A DNA stretch of 64,000 nucleotides, taken from NCBI RefSeq assembly GCF_029892785.1, contig NZ_JARXXA010000007.1, positions 62,001 through 126,000 of the forward strand. The letters are read 5' to 3'. The first letter of the stretch is position 1; each line of letters opens with the position of its first letter. The translations under genes were made by a program, and so were the position numbers. The notes beneath the pieces are model-generated. The model saw only the letters and a program-made list of their open reading frames with translations. It was not told the DNA's origin and did no database searches. The stretch is from Parabacteroides sp. PH5-46. GTDB lineage: Bacteria; Bacteroidota; Bacteroidia; Bacteroidales; Tannerellaceae. Positions 55,501 to 64,000 of this stretch are shown piece by piece.

Positions 55501-55769
55501 GTTATCACAGTCGGGATGCTTTTGAAACCAACAGTTATGATGCATCTTATATAAAACTGCGTGAACTGTCTTTGTCTTATACGATCCCACGGATAAAGCT
55601 AAGTTCGTCTTACGCTTTGCGCAATGTCATGGTATCTGTTGTAGGACGTAATCTGTGGATGTGGGCAAAAGCCAGACACATTGATCCGGAAACAGGAACT
55701 AACGGAGCTGAAGACGTACAAATCCCTACTCCTAAAAGTGTTGGGATTAACCTGAGCGTATCTTTCTAA
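52566..55769 (+). CDS. SusC/RagA TonB-dependent transporter without STN domain (locus C)
   Basis: A 1067-residue outer-membrane transporter. An unusually basic leader (MKKINRRKKNSSSCV) precedes the signal segment LALAIFLFSGITYVMA. Then come a CarboxypepD-regulatory-like domain (about 50-130), plug (LEEVVVTALGIKREKKALGYA, GVIVITTKSG) and barrel ending GINLSVSF. It has no STN domain and there is no sigma/FecR pair nearby, so its control must come from elsewhere, consistent with the AraC-type operator upstream of the operon. The ATG at 52566 is chosen over an upstream TTG at 52521. Confidence 0.92.
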   Translation: MKKINRRKKNSSSCVIHCVLKSLALAIFLFSGITYVMAESSTELPNTQQTGKIVKGTVTDESGNPLIGVTVSIQGTFIGTITDVSGQYSINVPEGEKHLLFSYVGFMSQSVEIKGQSVLDIRLLEDSKQLEEVVVTALGIKREKKALGYAVQELQGGVLTEVRDPNMLNSLAGQVAGVQISNVSTGGIGGSPKVSIRGETSLTNNEPLFVIDGIPVSNMKSDADGVDFGNGAGDINPDDVESISVLKGPTASALYGSRAANGVIVITTKSGKESQGLGVTYNTSLIVQPWLLKTPDYQYRYGGGENFEYEYVDGAGGGKYDGSGYCWGPLLNQRDPSTASGYTEIAQYSSPIDPVTGKRIPTPWVANKNFLNDFFETGRIFTNNVSISGGNEKGNFRLSYTNLDQKGIVPNTDLARNTFALNAGYNLMKNLRVDANVNYVINKSDNMPQTYYWDKPIMYTFMWWGMNEDVNALKNYWKTGREGVEQNTFNMWLDNPYFTQYENTQGQLKNRIYGNITLSYQIIPGLTLVGRTGTDWYDDNITVKRAYSSQNYKNGMYSVRNRIYQERNTDFLLTWEQALTDKISYKVSAGGNRMSRKTRYTISTAPELSIPGLYNLGNSKSTPYVEETNTEKAVNSIYGMGQISYANMLFLDVTARNDWASTLPSNDNSFFYPSVSLSGIITEMVKLPEAISFFKVRGSWAQVGNDTDPYQLQQIYSYGTKWGTLFTAFEEGKLYNSSLKPEKINSYEVGLDFRMFNNRLGFDFAYYNTVATNQILSMEIAPTSGYSSRNINAGKIESRGFEVVMNATPIKLKDFTWNVALNWSTNRAYVRELAERITTYDMGWPAQARVGQRMGDLYGWGFKHAPDGQIIYQDGLPVWEDEIKHYGNYNPDWMAGMKNSFSYKGFTLSGLLDYRKGGRIYSGTLAKGMEGGVLAESAIGNQREEGVIGEGVMEVYDASGNVSYVPNDVKVSLRDWIGRYHSRDAFETNSYDASYIKLRELSLSYTIPRIKLSSSYALRNVMVSVVGRNLWMWAKARHIDPETGTNGAEDVQIPTPKSVGINLSVSF

Positions 55770-55788
55770 CCATTTAATTTATACGTAT

Positions 55789-57219
55789 ATGAAAGCAAAA
55801 ATATATTTATCCGTACTATTCGCATTATTCGTCATTCTGTGCTCTTGCACAAAGGATTTTGAGGATATCAATACAAATGAAAACCAACCGGAATCAGTTG
55901 TTCCGGACATGATATTGCCATACATCATTTATCAAGGTGTGGATGTAGGCCCAAACAATAGCGTAGTAGTACAGCATATGGCTGTGCGTGACTGGTTAGT
56001 TTCTTTAGGTCGTTACGACTGGTGGTCTACTCCCTATTGGGATTATTCCTTACTCCGGAACGTGAATAACCTGATTGTAGAGGCCGAAAAGCTTGAGCAT
56101 GATAATTTCAAAGGTATAGGATTGATATTCAAATCATATCTATTCTCTCGGACGACTGATGCAGTGGGTGACATCCCATACTCCGAAGCCCTTAAAGGCA
56201 AGGAAGGTGAATATACTCCCACCTACGACACACAGGATGTTGTCTATCAAGGATTATTGAGCGATCTGGAAGAAGCCAATGCCTTATTAGACCCACAGGG
56301 AACAGCAATCGGAGGTGATATCCTCTATGACGGAGATATTCTTAAATGGAAGAAGTTCGCCAATTCCCTTCACCTTCGTCTGCTGATGCGTGTTTCAGAC
56401 AAAATGCCGGATGCTCGTGCTAAAATAAAGTCTATCGTGGATAATCCGTCTAAGTATCCTATCTTTGAAAGCAACGACGACATGGCTGCTCTTACTTATC
56501 TACCTGACGCCCCGAACCGTTACCCGAATTATAATGCAATAGGGTATGATGCAGGAGAGGTAATCATGGGAAAACCCCTGGTTGATATTATGCTTAAATA
56601 CAATGACCCTCGTATCCATATCTTTGCACGCCCCACAGCAGCCTCGGTTGAAGCCGGAACTCCTGAGTACGTAGGCGTACCATGCGGAATGAGTAAGGAA
56701 GAGGCTATTGCCTATAATGGAGGTATTGAAAACCAGTCTCTGATCAGCCAGCGCTATAACCGCGAACCCAATACGGAAAAAGGTATTTATATGGCTTATT
56801 CCGAGCTGCAATTCATTTTGGCCGAAGCAGCGATGAAAGGATGGATCAGCGGTAGTGCGGAAACATACTATAAAAATGGAATCAGAGGTTCTTTTGAATA
56901 CTATGGTGTTTCCGGAGAATACGATGCGTATATCACAGAAGCGGAAGTTGCCTTTAAATCACAAAACGGTTTGTCACAGATCGGTATACAGAAATGGATC
57001 GCTTTCTTCTTCAACAATGGATATGAAGGATTCTTCGACTGGAGAAGAACAGGCATTCCTGCATTGGAGCCGGGCACAGGAAATCTGAATGGAGGTAAAA
57101 TACCTGTCCGCTGGAAATATCCCGACTCTGAACAGAACTTCAATAATGATAATTATAAAGCTGCATTAGCCAGACAAGGGGAAGATAACATAAACACTCC
57201 GATATGGTTAACTAAATAA
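55789..57219 (+). CDS. SusD-like lipoprotein, SusD-like_2 type (locus C)
   Basis: A 476-residue lipoprotein (lipobox FVILCSCTKD, Cys20). The segments DFEDINTNENQPESV, FSRTTDAVGDIPYSEALKG and LQFILAEAAMKGWI match the SusD-like_2 group, which often handles non-classical substrates such as peptides or small glycans. The N-terminal EDINTNEN motif replaces the usual SFLD. It pairs with the SusC gene 19 bp upstream and ends the operon. Confidence 0.9.
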   Translation: MKAKIYLSVLFALFVILCSCTKDFEDINTNENQPESVVPDMILPYIIYQGVDVGPNNSVVVQHMAVRDWLVSLGRYDWWSTPYWDYSLLRNVNNLIVEAEKLEHDNFKGIGLIFKSYLFSRTTDAVGDIPYSEALKGKEGEYTPTYDTQDVVYQGLLSDLEEANALLDPQGTAIGGDILYDGDILKWKKFANSLHLRLLMRVSDKMPDARAKIKSIVDNPSKYPIFESNDDMAALTYLPDAPNRYPNYNAIGYDAGEVIMGKPLVDIMLKYNDPRIHIFARPTAASVEAGTPEYVGVPCGMSKEEAIAYNGGIENQSLISQRYNREPNTEKGIYMAYSELQFILAEAAMKGWISGSAETYYKNGIRGSFEYYGVSGEYDAYITEAEVAFKSQNGLSQIGIQKWIAFFFNNGYEGFFDWRRTGIPALEPGTGNLNGGKIPVRWKYPDSEQNFNNDNYKAALARQGEDNINTPIWLTK

Positions 57220-57224
57220 TTTAA

Positions 57225-57270
57225 AGCCCGTTAATGTTTTATTGGATAATATATTAACGGGCTATAAAAA
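57225..57270 (+). terminator. Terminator of the phosphodiesterase/SusCD operon
   Basis: AGCCCGTTAAT (57225-57235) and ATTAACGGGCT (57253-57263) form a perfect 11-bp stem with an AT-rich loop, just after the SusD stop. A-rich sequence precedes it and follows it. Confidence 0.75.
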
Positions 57271-57358
57271 CGCACGCATACGTTTCATAAATCGCACGCA
57301 TGCGTTTTTTAAATTGCAGCCATGCGTTTTTTAGATCGCATGGCTGCAATTTTTGCAT
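57271..57358. repeat. Tandem array E, four 22-bp units before the activase gene end
   Basis: Units begin at 57271, 57293, 57315 and 57337, all exactly 22 bp. The cores are GCACGCATACG, GCACGCATGCG, GCAGCCATGCG and CGCATGGCTGC, each followed by a T/A-rich spacer. Cores three and four are perfect inverse copies and form a 13-bp stem (57314-57326 with 57337-57349) followed by a T-run. The array lies between convergent SusD and activase genes. Confidence 0.8.
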
Positions 57359-57372
57359 CACAAAATATATTG

Positions 57373-58272
57373 TCAGATATGTATGTTTTTGATTCCTCTC
57401 TCCTCTCCTATTTGTTTATAAGACAGCAGGTCTTCTTTGGTAAGAGGGGTGATATGTGGATACGGGTAGGCAAGGCCCATCTGACGGTATTTATCCGTCC
57501 CCAGTGTATGGTACGGGAGAAGATGAACCGTTTGGATGCCGGTTTCAAGCGCCAGATCGAACAAGGATTGCATGAATGAAATATCGTTATTAAAGCTGGG
57601 GATTACAGGGGTCCGGAGAATGATCTTTTCCGGTGAATGGGAAGCTATATAGTGCAGATTCCGAAGAATCAGATCCATATCAGCTCCGGTGAATTGCTTT
57701 AGCTTTGTTTTATCGGTATGTTTGATATCAAACAGGAAGAGGTCTACCCATGGTAGCGCGCGTCGGATTTGTTGTGGTGGCACATGTCCGCAGGTTTCAA
57801 CAGCCGTATGGAGGCCTTCCGCGCGGCAGTTTTCAAGCAAGGCGATAAGGGCATCTGCTTGCATGAAGGCTTCGCCGCCCGAAAAGGTAACGCCTCCGCC
57901 GGAGGTCTGGTAATACTCCTTGTCGCGACGCACGACATCCATAATGGCTGCAACAGACATTTGTTTTCCGGCAAACCTGATCGCATTTTGCAAACAGGAA
58001 GCAGAGCAGGTTTGGCAACCTACACACTGCAGGCGATTGAAGACAGGCCGTCCCTCTTCCCATCGGATAGCTCCATGGGGACATACGTTGAAACAATTCC
58101 CACAAGCAGTACAACGGTTTTCAAGATAAAGAAGCTGGGTCTTTTGTTGCTGTGATTCGGGGTTGGAACACCACGAACAACGCAGCGGGCAACCCTGAAG
58201 GAAAACGACTGTCCGGATACCCGGCCCATCGTGTATGGCAAAGCGTTCGATCTCAAGGATGGTCACCATCAT
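57373..58272 (-). CDS. Glycyl radical enzyme activating enzyme (radical SAM)
   Basis: A 299-residue radical SAM protein. The SAM cluster motif CxxxCxxC is Cys28, Cys32 and Cys35. A ferredoxin-like insert adds two more [4Fe-4S] sites (CTACGNCFNVCP and CVGCQTCSASC), the pattern of activases for non-PFL glycyl radical enzymes such as glycerol or hydroxyproline dehydratases; true PflA lacks the insert. GGGVTFSGGEAFMQ is also conserved. It overlaps the upstream glycyl radical gene by 20 bp, so the two are coupled and this is its activase. Confidence 0.9.
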   Translation of the reverse strand: MMVTILEIERFAIHDGPGIRTVVFLQGCPLRCSWCSNPESQQQKTQLLYLENRCTACGNCFNVCPHGAIRWEEGRPVFNRLQCVGCQTCSASCLQNAIRFAGKQMSVAAIMDVVRRDKEYYQTSGGGVTFSGGEAFMQADALIALLENCRAEGLHTAVETCGHVPPQQIRRALPWVDLFLFDIKHTDKTKLKQFTGADMDLILRNLHYIASHSPEKIILRTPVIPSFNNDISFMQSLFDLALETGIQTVHLLPYHTLGTDKYRQMGLAYPYPHITPLTKEDLLSYKQIGEERGIKNIHI

Positions 58273-60541
58273 ACAATACGCGACTTAATAGTTCTTCCTG
58301 TATATTAGGTGATAAATCCACAAAAACGGCAGAGAAACCACTTACACGTACGATCAGATCGGGATAGTTTTCCGGGTGTTGCATGGCATCTTCCAACACA
58401 CCTTTATCAACAACTGTCACCATCAGATGGCAGCCGCCTTTGTTGAAATAGGTGTGGAATAGCTGCTTGATCAACGCTCGGTTCTCATTGAACATCGCCG
58501 GAGTGAATTTGATATTCTGCACCGAGCCTCCATGATAGCGGGGATCAAACGTTGTCAGGGAATTCAACAAGGCTGTCGGGCCGGAGACATTAGCTCCTCC
58601 CTGCGGATTGTTGGCCGGATTCATATACATGCCACTGAGGCGCCCGTCGGGAGAGGCTGCTGTGCGATTCCCCCATTCGGTATTCAGTTGGTTATTACTA
58701 ATTACAATCAGGAAATATTGCATGCCGATCCGTATGCCCCGGTCGCGTACTCCTTTAGCTACGAATTCGTACAGGTCATTAGCCATGCCATCGGCTGTAT
58801 CCAGATCATTTCCATACTTATCGCAGGAAAGACAATCTTTCCGCAGCGCGTCATAACCTACAAAGTCTGCCAACATGGCGTCATGCAACTGACGAAGCGT
58901 ATATTTCTTCCGCTCAAATACCAAATCTTTGATAACCCAAAGCGAATCGGAGGTGTTGATATTTCCGTAGGTTTCATTGGTTCCGCCCAAATATCGTACC
59001 CCTCCGTCTAACAGTGTTTTTCCACGGGCAATACAATCATCTGTCAGCAGACTGTTGAACAGGAAACCTACCTCCTTATTCATCAACTGATAAGAATAGT
59101 ATTGTGTTTCTACCGAAAGGTCCAGATAATGATCGAGCAGGGCCTTGTAGCCATTGTAGAAGTCCTCAAAGCTATGGTATTCTTCCGGTTTCTTTACGCT
59201 TGCTTTGCCTGCTTTGTACTTACCGTCTACCGGGTCTATTCCCTCGTTCATAAAGATGGTGAGAAGCTTCAGCAGGTTGATGCATATGTTAGGTGTTCCC
59301 GTGCTCTGCCCTTGAATAACAAATTCGGTACATCCAAAGGGGACATATTGCTCCGCTGTTTGCTCGTCGATACGCATCCCGAATGCAACAGCCGGCACGT
59401 TTACATCATCATTATATAAGGTAGGATAGGTAGCTCCTGCACCTAAGGCATCCAGAGCTGCATCCCAGATTTCTTCGGAAGTGTCTTTATCAAAACGGAG
59501 TGTAAACTGAGGTTCCACATAGCGGCAATTACGAGCTACACGCATAGCGTAATGCAGGAATACATCGGCTTCTTTCGGATGCTTACGTCCCTTTCCGCCA
59601 ACGATCACACGTCCATTAACCGTTGTACGCCGGTTTTCTATTAATGTCCAAAGGGAATGGACATAGCTATACGCCTCTTCGTCCGTCAGTCGCCCGGTTT
59701 CCAGATCAGCAGCCAGGTAAGGGCCCAAATAGTCGTCCAGCCGTCCGTAATTGATTACACCCGCCAGCAAAGCATAGAGCCAGATCAACTGCAAGGCTTC
59801 ATGGAATGTTTCGGGGCGATCTTCCTTTATATTTTCCAATCCGTCGTAGATCGTCTGCAACTCTTTCCGGCGTTTATCATCGGCTGTTTTCATCTGCTGC
59901 AGAGCGTCTTGTTGCAAATGCGTTGCACAAGCGACAAAAAGATCCAGACAGGCCAAACCAGCTTCATAAAAACTATTTCCGGGTTGTTCAAGCAAGCCTT
60001 TTTCTATTTCCCGTCGTAAGCCGCCAATGCCTTTGCCCAGCAACTTCGGGTAATCAAGCATCATACCGGAGAGGCGGGCCGTTGCAATCATCGGATATTC
60101 GCAATCGATAAACATGCCTATGGTATCATCCGTAAGGATATCTTTATTGAATAAGGTCTTTACGTCATGATCCAGCCAGTAATCGTATAAAACATCCACC
60201 CGTTTGCGGTCGGCTGCTTCCAGTTTGTCCCGGAAAGCCGCCAGTTTCTTAAACACACAATAATGGCCTACCCCTCCTTCTGATGTTACTGAACCGAAAC
60301 CAATCGGGAGAAAATCAATCCGCCCGGCAATCCGGTCATTGGACATAATGGAGCGAAATAATGCGGGGTACAAAACGCGCAAGCAGGCTATTTCACGTAG
60401 TTCTTTGGGCATACCCGTACAGGAACAATGCACGGCTGTGTATTGTTCCATAACTTCCAACTGCCTGTCGGGTGATTTCTCGCAAGGAAATTTCTTACTA
60501 ACCTCTACATTCTGCGTATGTTCCACATTAAATCGCGCCAT
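58253..60541 (-). CDS. Glycyl radical enzyme of unknown specificity
   Basis: A 762-residue member of the PFL/glycyl radical family. The radical Gly735 is in RVSGFSAVF, and the thiyl Cys404 is in PFGCTEF with Glu406 two residues on, as in the dehydratase-type enzymes (GCxE). True pyruvate formate-lyase has two adjacent cysteines here, so it is not PFL. The frame can extend upstream to 60709, but the ATG at 60541 sits 33 bp after the NanE stop and gives a normal family start (MARFNVEHTQNVEVSKK). The operon mates are ROK kinase and NanE, implying an amino-sugar or related substrate. Class is firm, reaction unknown. Confidence 0.85.
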   Translation of the reverse strand: MARFNVEHTQNVEVSKKFPCEKSPDRQLEVMEQYTAVHCSCTGMPKELREIACLRVLYPALFRSIMSNDRIAGRIDFLPIGFGSVTSEGGVGHYCVFKKLAAFRDKLEAADRKRVDVLYDYWLDHDVKTLFNKDILTDDTIGMFIDCEYPMIATARLSGMMLDYPKLLGKGIGGLRREIEKGLLEQPGNSFYEAGLACLDLFVACATHLQQDALQQMKTADDKRRKELQTIYDGLENIKEDRPETFHEALQLIWLYALLAGVINYGRLDDYLGPYLAADLETGRLTDEEAYSYVHSLWTLIENRRTTVNGRVIVGGKGRKHPKEADVFLHYAMRVARNCRYVEPQFTLRFDKDTSEEIWDAALDALGAGATYPTLYNDDVNVPAVAFGMRIDEQTAEQYVPFGCTEFVIQGQSTGTPNICINLLKLLTIFMNEGIDPVDGKYKAGKASVKKPEEYHSFEDFYNGYKALLDHYLDLSVETQYYSYQLMNKEVGFLFNSLLTDDCIARGKTLLDGGVRYLGGTNETYGNINTSDSLWVIKDLVFERKKYTLRQLHDAMLADFVGYDALRKDCLSCDKYGNDLDTADGMANDLYEFVAKGVRDRGIRIGMQYFLIVISNNQLNTEWGNRTAASPDGRLSGMYMNPANNPQGGANVSGPTALLNSLTTFDPRYHGGSVQNIKFTPAMFNENRALIKQLFHTYFNKGGCHLMVTVVDKGVLEDAMQHPENYPDLIVRVSGFSAVFVDLSPNIQEELLSRVLYDGDHP

Positions 60542-60573
60542 AGCCTTTGGTCTAAAATAATACAATTGAGATA

Positions 60574-61314
60574 TTAATGCTTTTTTCTTTCTTCCGATCG
60601 CCAGTCGTTTTGATACCCGCTCAACAGGTCTGTAAATCGTTTTGTTATCAGGTGCGGACGTGTAATAGCACTCCCCACTACCACAGAATGCGCGCCAAGG
60701 TACAGGCATTTCATGGCTTCTTCCGGCGTATAGATATGCCCTTCCATAATCATGCAGGCTTTATCGCCAAAGTCACGACACATCCGGGCAAACTCGCGCA
60801 GATCAGGTTGTTCGATGTGTTTGGTCTCCGCTGTATAGCCATAAAGCGTAGGTCCTACGATATCTGCCCCCATCTCCACGGCTCGCCGGCATTCTTCATA
60901 ATTAGCTACATCGGCAAAGACAAGCGCTTCGGGTAATTCCCTCTTCAGCAGTGGTAGCAACTCATAAGCCGGACGACCTTCATGGGTAATCTGGCTGGTA
61001 CAGTCTATAGCAATGATCTCTGCCCCGGCTTCCCAAACAGCAACAGCCGCTTCCAATGTAGGAGTGATAAAGACGTCTGTATCATCGTGCCAGATCTTCC
61101 ACAAACCGATCAGGGGAAGATCTACTTCTCTCTTAATGGCTTTGATTTGCTCCGGCATATTCGCCCGAAGCCCCACGGCACCACCCCATTGGGCGGCTTG
61201 TGCCATTTTAACGACAAACTCTTCTGAATAGACCGGATCGTCCGGTTGCACCTGACAAGAGACAATCAAGCCGTTTTTGAAAGAGTCTAGTATAGCTTTG
61301 TTCTTTTGTTTCAT
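60574..61314 (-). CDS. nanE: N-acetylmannosamine-6-phosphate 2-epimerase
   Basis: A 246-residue TIM-barrel epimerase that converts ManNAc-6-phosphate to GlcNAc-6-phosphate in sialic acid and ManNAc use. NanE motifs are GLIVSCQVQPDDPVY near 13-27, GAVGLRANMPEQIKAIK near 46, IIAIDCTSQITHEGRP near 100 and ADIVGPTLYGYT near 147. The ROK gene overlaps its start by 4 bp (ATGA) and the glycyl radical enzyme follows 32 bp later. No sialidase, NanA lyase or sialic acid transporter is in the window, so its feed substrate could be ManNAc itself. Confidence 0.88.
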   Translation of the reverse strand: MKQKNKAILDSFKNGLIVSCQVQPDDPVYSEEFVVKMAQAAQWGGAVGLRANMPEQIKAIKREVDLPLIGLWKIWHDDTDVFITPTLEAAVAVWEAGAEIIAIDCTSQITHEGRPAYELLPLLKRELPEALVFADVANYEECRRAVEMGADIVGPTLYGYTAETKHIEQPDLREFARMCRDFGDKACMIMEGHIYTPEEAMKCLYLGAHSVVVGSAITRPHLITKRFTDLLSGYQNDWRSEERKKH

Positions 61315-62282
61315 TTTTGCATTGTTTTTTCAAGGAAAGCGGCACCTATGATCCCGGCATCATTACCCAACTCGGCACAAATCACACGGGGGATTCCTAT
61401 TTCTTCAGCCGCAAACGTACTGGTATATAATTGCTGGTTCAATGGCTCAAGCAAGAGATCTTCCGCTTGCGCCATACCTCCGCCCAGGATAATCACTTCC
61501 GGACGGAAAATGGTAATGAAGGTTGAGATTCCGGCTGCCAGATGACAGATATATTCATCTATGATTTCAACCGCAAGCGGGTCTTTCCGGCGAGCTGCCT
61601 CAAATACAATTTCCCCGTTGATGCCTTCTTTGTCTTGTCCACATAGTTGTAATATTAATGTATCAGGACGCGTATCGACAGCCTCTTTTGTCTTGCGGAT
61701 CAAAGCGGTAGACGAACAATACGATTCCAGGCATCCTTTTTGCCCGCAAGTGCAACGGATTCCATTATAAACCAGCTTCGTATGCCCCAGTTCTGCTCCC
61801 ATATTGTCGAAGCCTGCGTATATTTTCTTATTCATCACGATACCTCCTCCCACACCGGTTCCCAGCGTCAGCATCACAGCATCCGTATATTTACTGGCAG
61901 CCCCGGCCAATACTTCGCCGTAAGCCGCACAGTTGGCATCGTTCTCAATATAGATCGGCAGGGAAATGTGCCTGGACAGATGGTCGTAGACCGGTACATT
62001 TTTCCAACCGAAGTTATTGGCATGTACCAGTAAGTTGGTTTTCGGATTCACATAGCTCGGCATTCCTATCCCCCAGGAAGAAATATCGTCTAACGTAAGC
62101 CCTGCATTGTACAATGCTTTCTTACTAACTTCAGCCATATCGAAGGTAACCTCTTCGATGGGCCGTCCGGCTCGCGTAGGGATGCTTTCTTTATGGATGA
62201 TGCGATAATCTGCATCAACCACCCCGGCTACCATATTGGTACCGCCCAAATCAAATCCCAGGTAGAATTTCTGATCTGCCAT
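61311..62282 (-). CDS. ROK family kinase, NanK/glucokinase-like
   Basis: A 323-residue ROK sugar kinase. It has DLGGTNMVAGVV at the N terminus, ENDANCAAYGE near 120, LTLGTGVGGGIV, and the full zinc site GHTKLVYNGIRCTCGQKGCLE, unlike the ROK protein at 40441. Coupled by a 4-bp overlap to nanE, it may be an N-acetylmannosamine kinase; glucokinase is the alternative, as sequence alone does not separate them. The frame extends to a TTG at 62303, but ATG at 62282 lies 19 bp after a -7 box. Confidence 0.85.
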   Translation of the reverse strand: MADQKFYLGFDLGGTNMVAGVVDADYRIIHKESIPTRAGRPIEEVTFDMAEVSKKALYNAGLTLDDISSWGIGMPSYVNPKTNLLVHANNFGWKNVPVYDHLSRHISLPIYIENDANCAAYGEVLAGAASKYTDAVMLTLGTGVGGGIVMNKKIYAGFDNMGAELGHTKLVYNGIRCTCGQKGCLESYCSSTALIRKTKEAVDTRPDTLILQLCGQDKEGINGEIVFEAARRKDPLAVEIIDEYICHLAAGISTFITIFRPEVIILGGGMAQAEDLLLEPLNQQLYTSTFAAEEIGIPRVICAELGNDAGIIGAAFLEKTMQK

Positions 62283-62300
62283 GTTTTTTTCTTTTTCCGA

Positions 62301-62367
62301 CAAAAGTAACCGAGAGTGGCAGCGCGCGCAATGTTCTTTTATGGGGAAAAAGATGGATTATATTTGC
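62301..62367 (-). promoter_or_regulatory. Shared operator and promoter for the ROK-NanE-glycyl radical enzyme operon
   Basis: On the minus strand GCAAATATAATCCATC starts at 62367, TCCATCTTTTT is at 62357-62347, and after exactly 38 bp TACTTTTG is at 62308-62301. The first 21 bases differ in only one position from the site at 50470-50450. The second half-site is weaker here (AACAT in place of TCTAT). The plus strand TATATTTG inside the site may also serve as a distal promoter for the ABC-F gene. Confidence 0.7.
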
Positions 62368-62436
62368 AGAGGAGTTTGACTAACTATATAATGAGCAAAT
62401 AATTCCGGCTCACGTCTTATTTTATTTCGCTCGTGA

Positions 62437-64000
<1,564 letters not shown>

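Noticed and set aside
58253-60541. Pyruvate formate-lyase
   Set aside because: The active site has a single Cys in GCTE instead of the Cys-Cys pair, and the activase has the extra ferredoxin clusters of dehydratase-type systems.
60542-60709. 56-residue N-terminal extension of the glycyl radical enzyme
   Set aside because: It would overlap the 3' end of nanE and has no family similarity; the ATG at 60541 gives the expected N terminus.

Overview
The window looks like a chromosome segment of a gut Bacteroidales, most likely Parabacteroides or a close relative. The reasons are three SusC/SusD pairs, two ECF sigma/FecR pairs, a serine palmitoyltransferase for sphingolipids, a DUF5606 protein, Bacteroidetes-type promoters (TAnnTTTG at -7, sometimes TTTG about 20 bp upstream) and moderate GC. 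Genus is an inference from style, not from a marker gene. No rRNA, tRNA, CRISPR array, insertion sequence or phage gene was seen.

Layout. 1-12.8 kb is largely housekeeping: serine palmitoyltransferase and a divergent lipid kinase, TrmN6-like methyltransferase, Lon, DUF5606 protein, ribosomal protein bL19, a CE15-type esterase coupled to a NIPSNAP protein, a GH3/beta-lactamase fusion and a CobD-like aminotransferase. 12.9-15.6 kb is a very AT-rich two-gene island (zeta-like P-loop kinase and a membrane-anchored GT-A glycosyltransferase). 15.9-29.2 kb (minus strand) is polysaccharide utilization locus A: FecR, SusC, SusD, two GH35-like enzymes, a DUF1080 protein, an intact Gfo/Idh oxidoreductase and a second one broken by two frameshifts. 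Its ECF sigma gene is divergent at 29.6 kb.

30.8-45.1 kb (plus strand) is locus B. It is unusual because a SusCD/sigma/FecR system runs with a Gfo/Idh oxidoreductase, MFS carrier, ROK kinase and NagB-like deaminase into a complete corrinoid methyltransferase set (MttB-like, corrinoid protein, MtaA-like). A stand-alone methionine-synthase-type reactivation domain heads the locus. I read it as a candidate pathway for a methylated, perhaps quaternary-amine, amino sugar.

45.2-57.2 kb is locus C: a minus-strand operon (DUF1080, Gfo/Idh, TIM-barrel isomerase, GH97), a divergent AraC regulator, then a phosphodiesterase-type lipoprotein and SusC/SusD. 57.4-62.3 kb (minus strand) is a ROK-NanE-glycyl radical enzyme-activase operon. 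An ABC-F ATPase runs off the right edge.

Two structures cut across these units. First, four operons (reactivase/locus B, DUF1080/GH97, phosphodiesterase/SusCD, ROK/NanE/glycyl radical enzyme) share an operator TCCATCTTTTT exactly 38 bp upstream of a -7 box. It lies within AraC-like tandem half-sites, so one regulator, probably the AraC protein at 50.5 kb, may control most of 30.7-62.3 kb. Second, five intergenic regions carry four-unit tandem arrays with a 21- or 22-bp period. The units differ between loci but each array contains palindromic or inverted cores.
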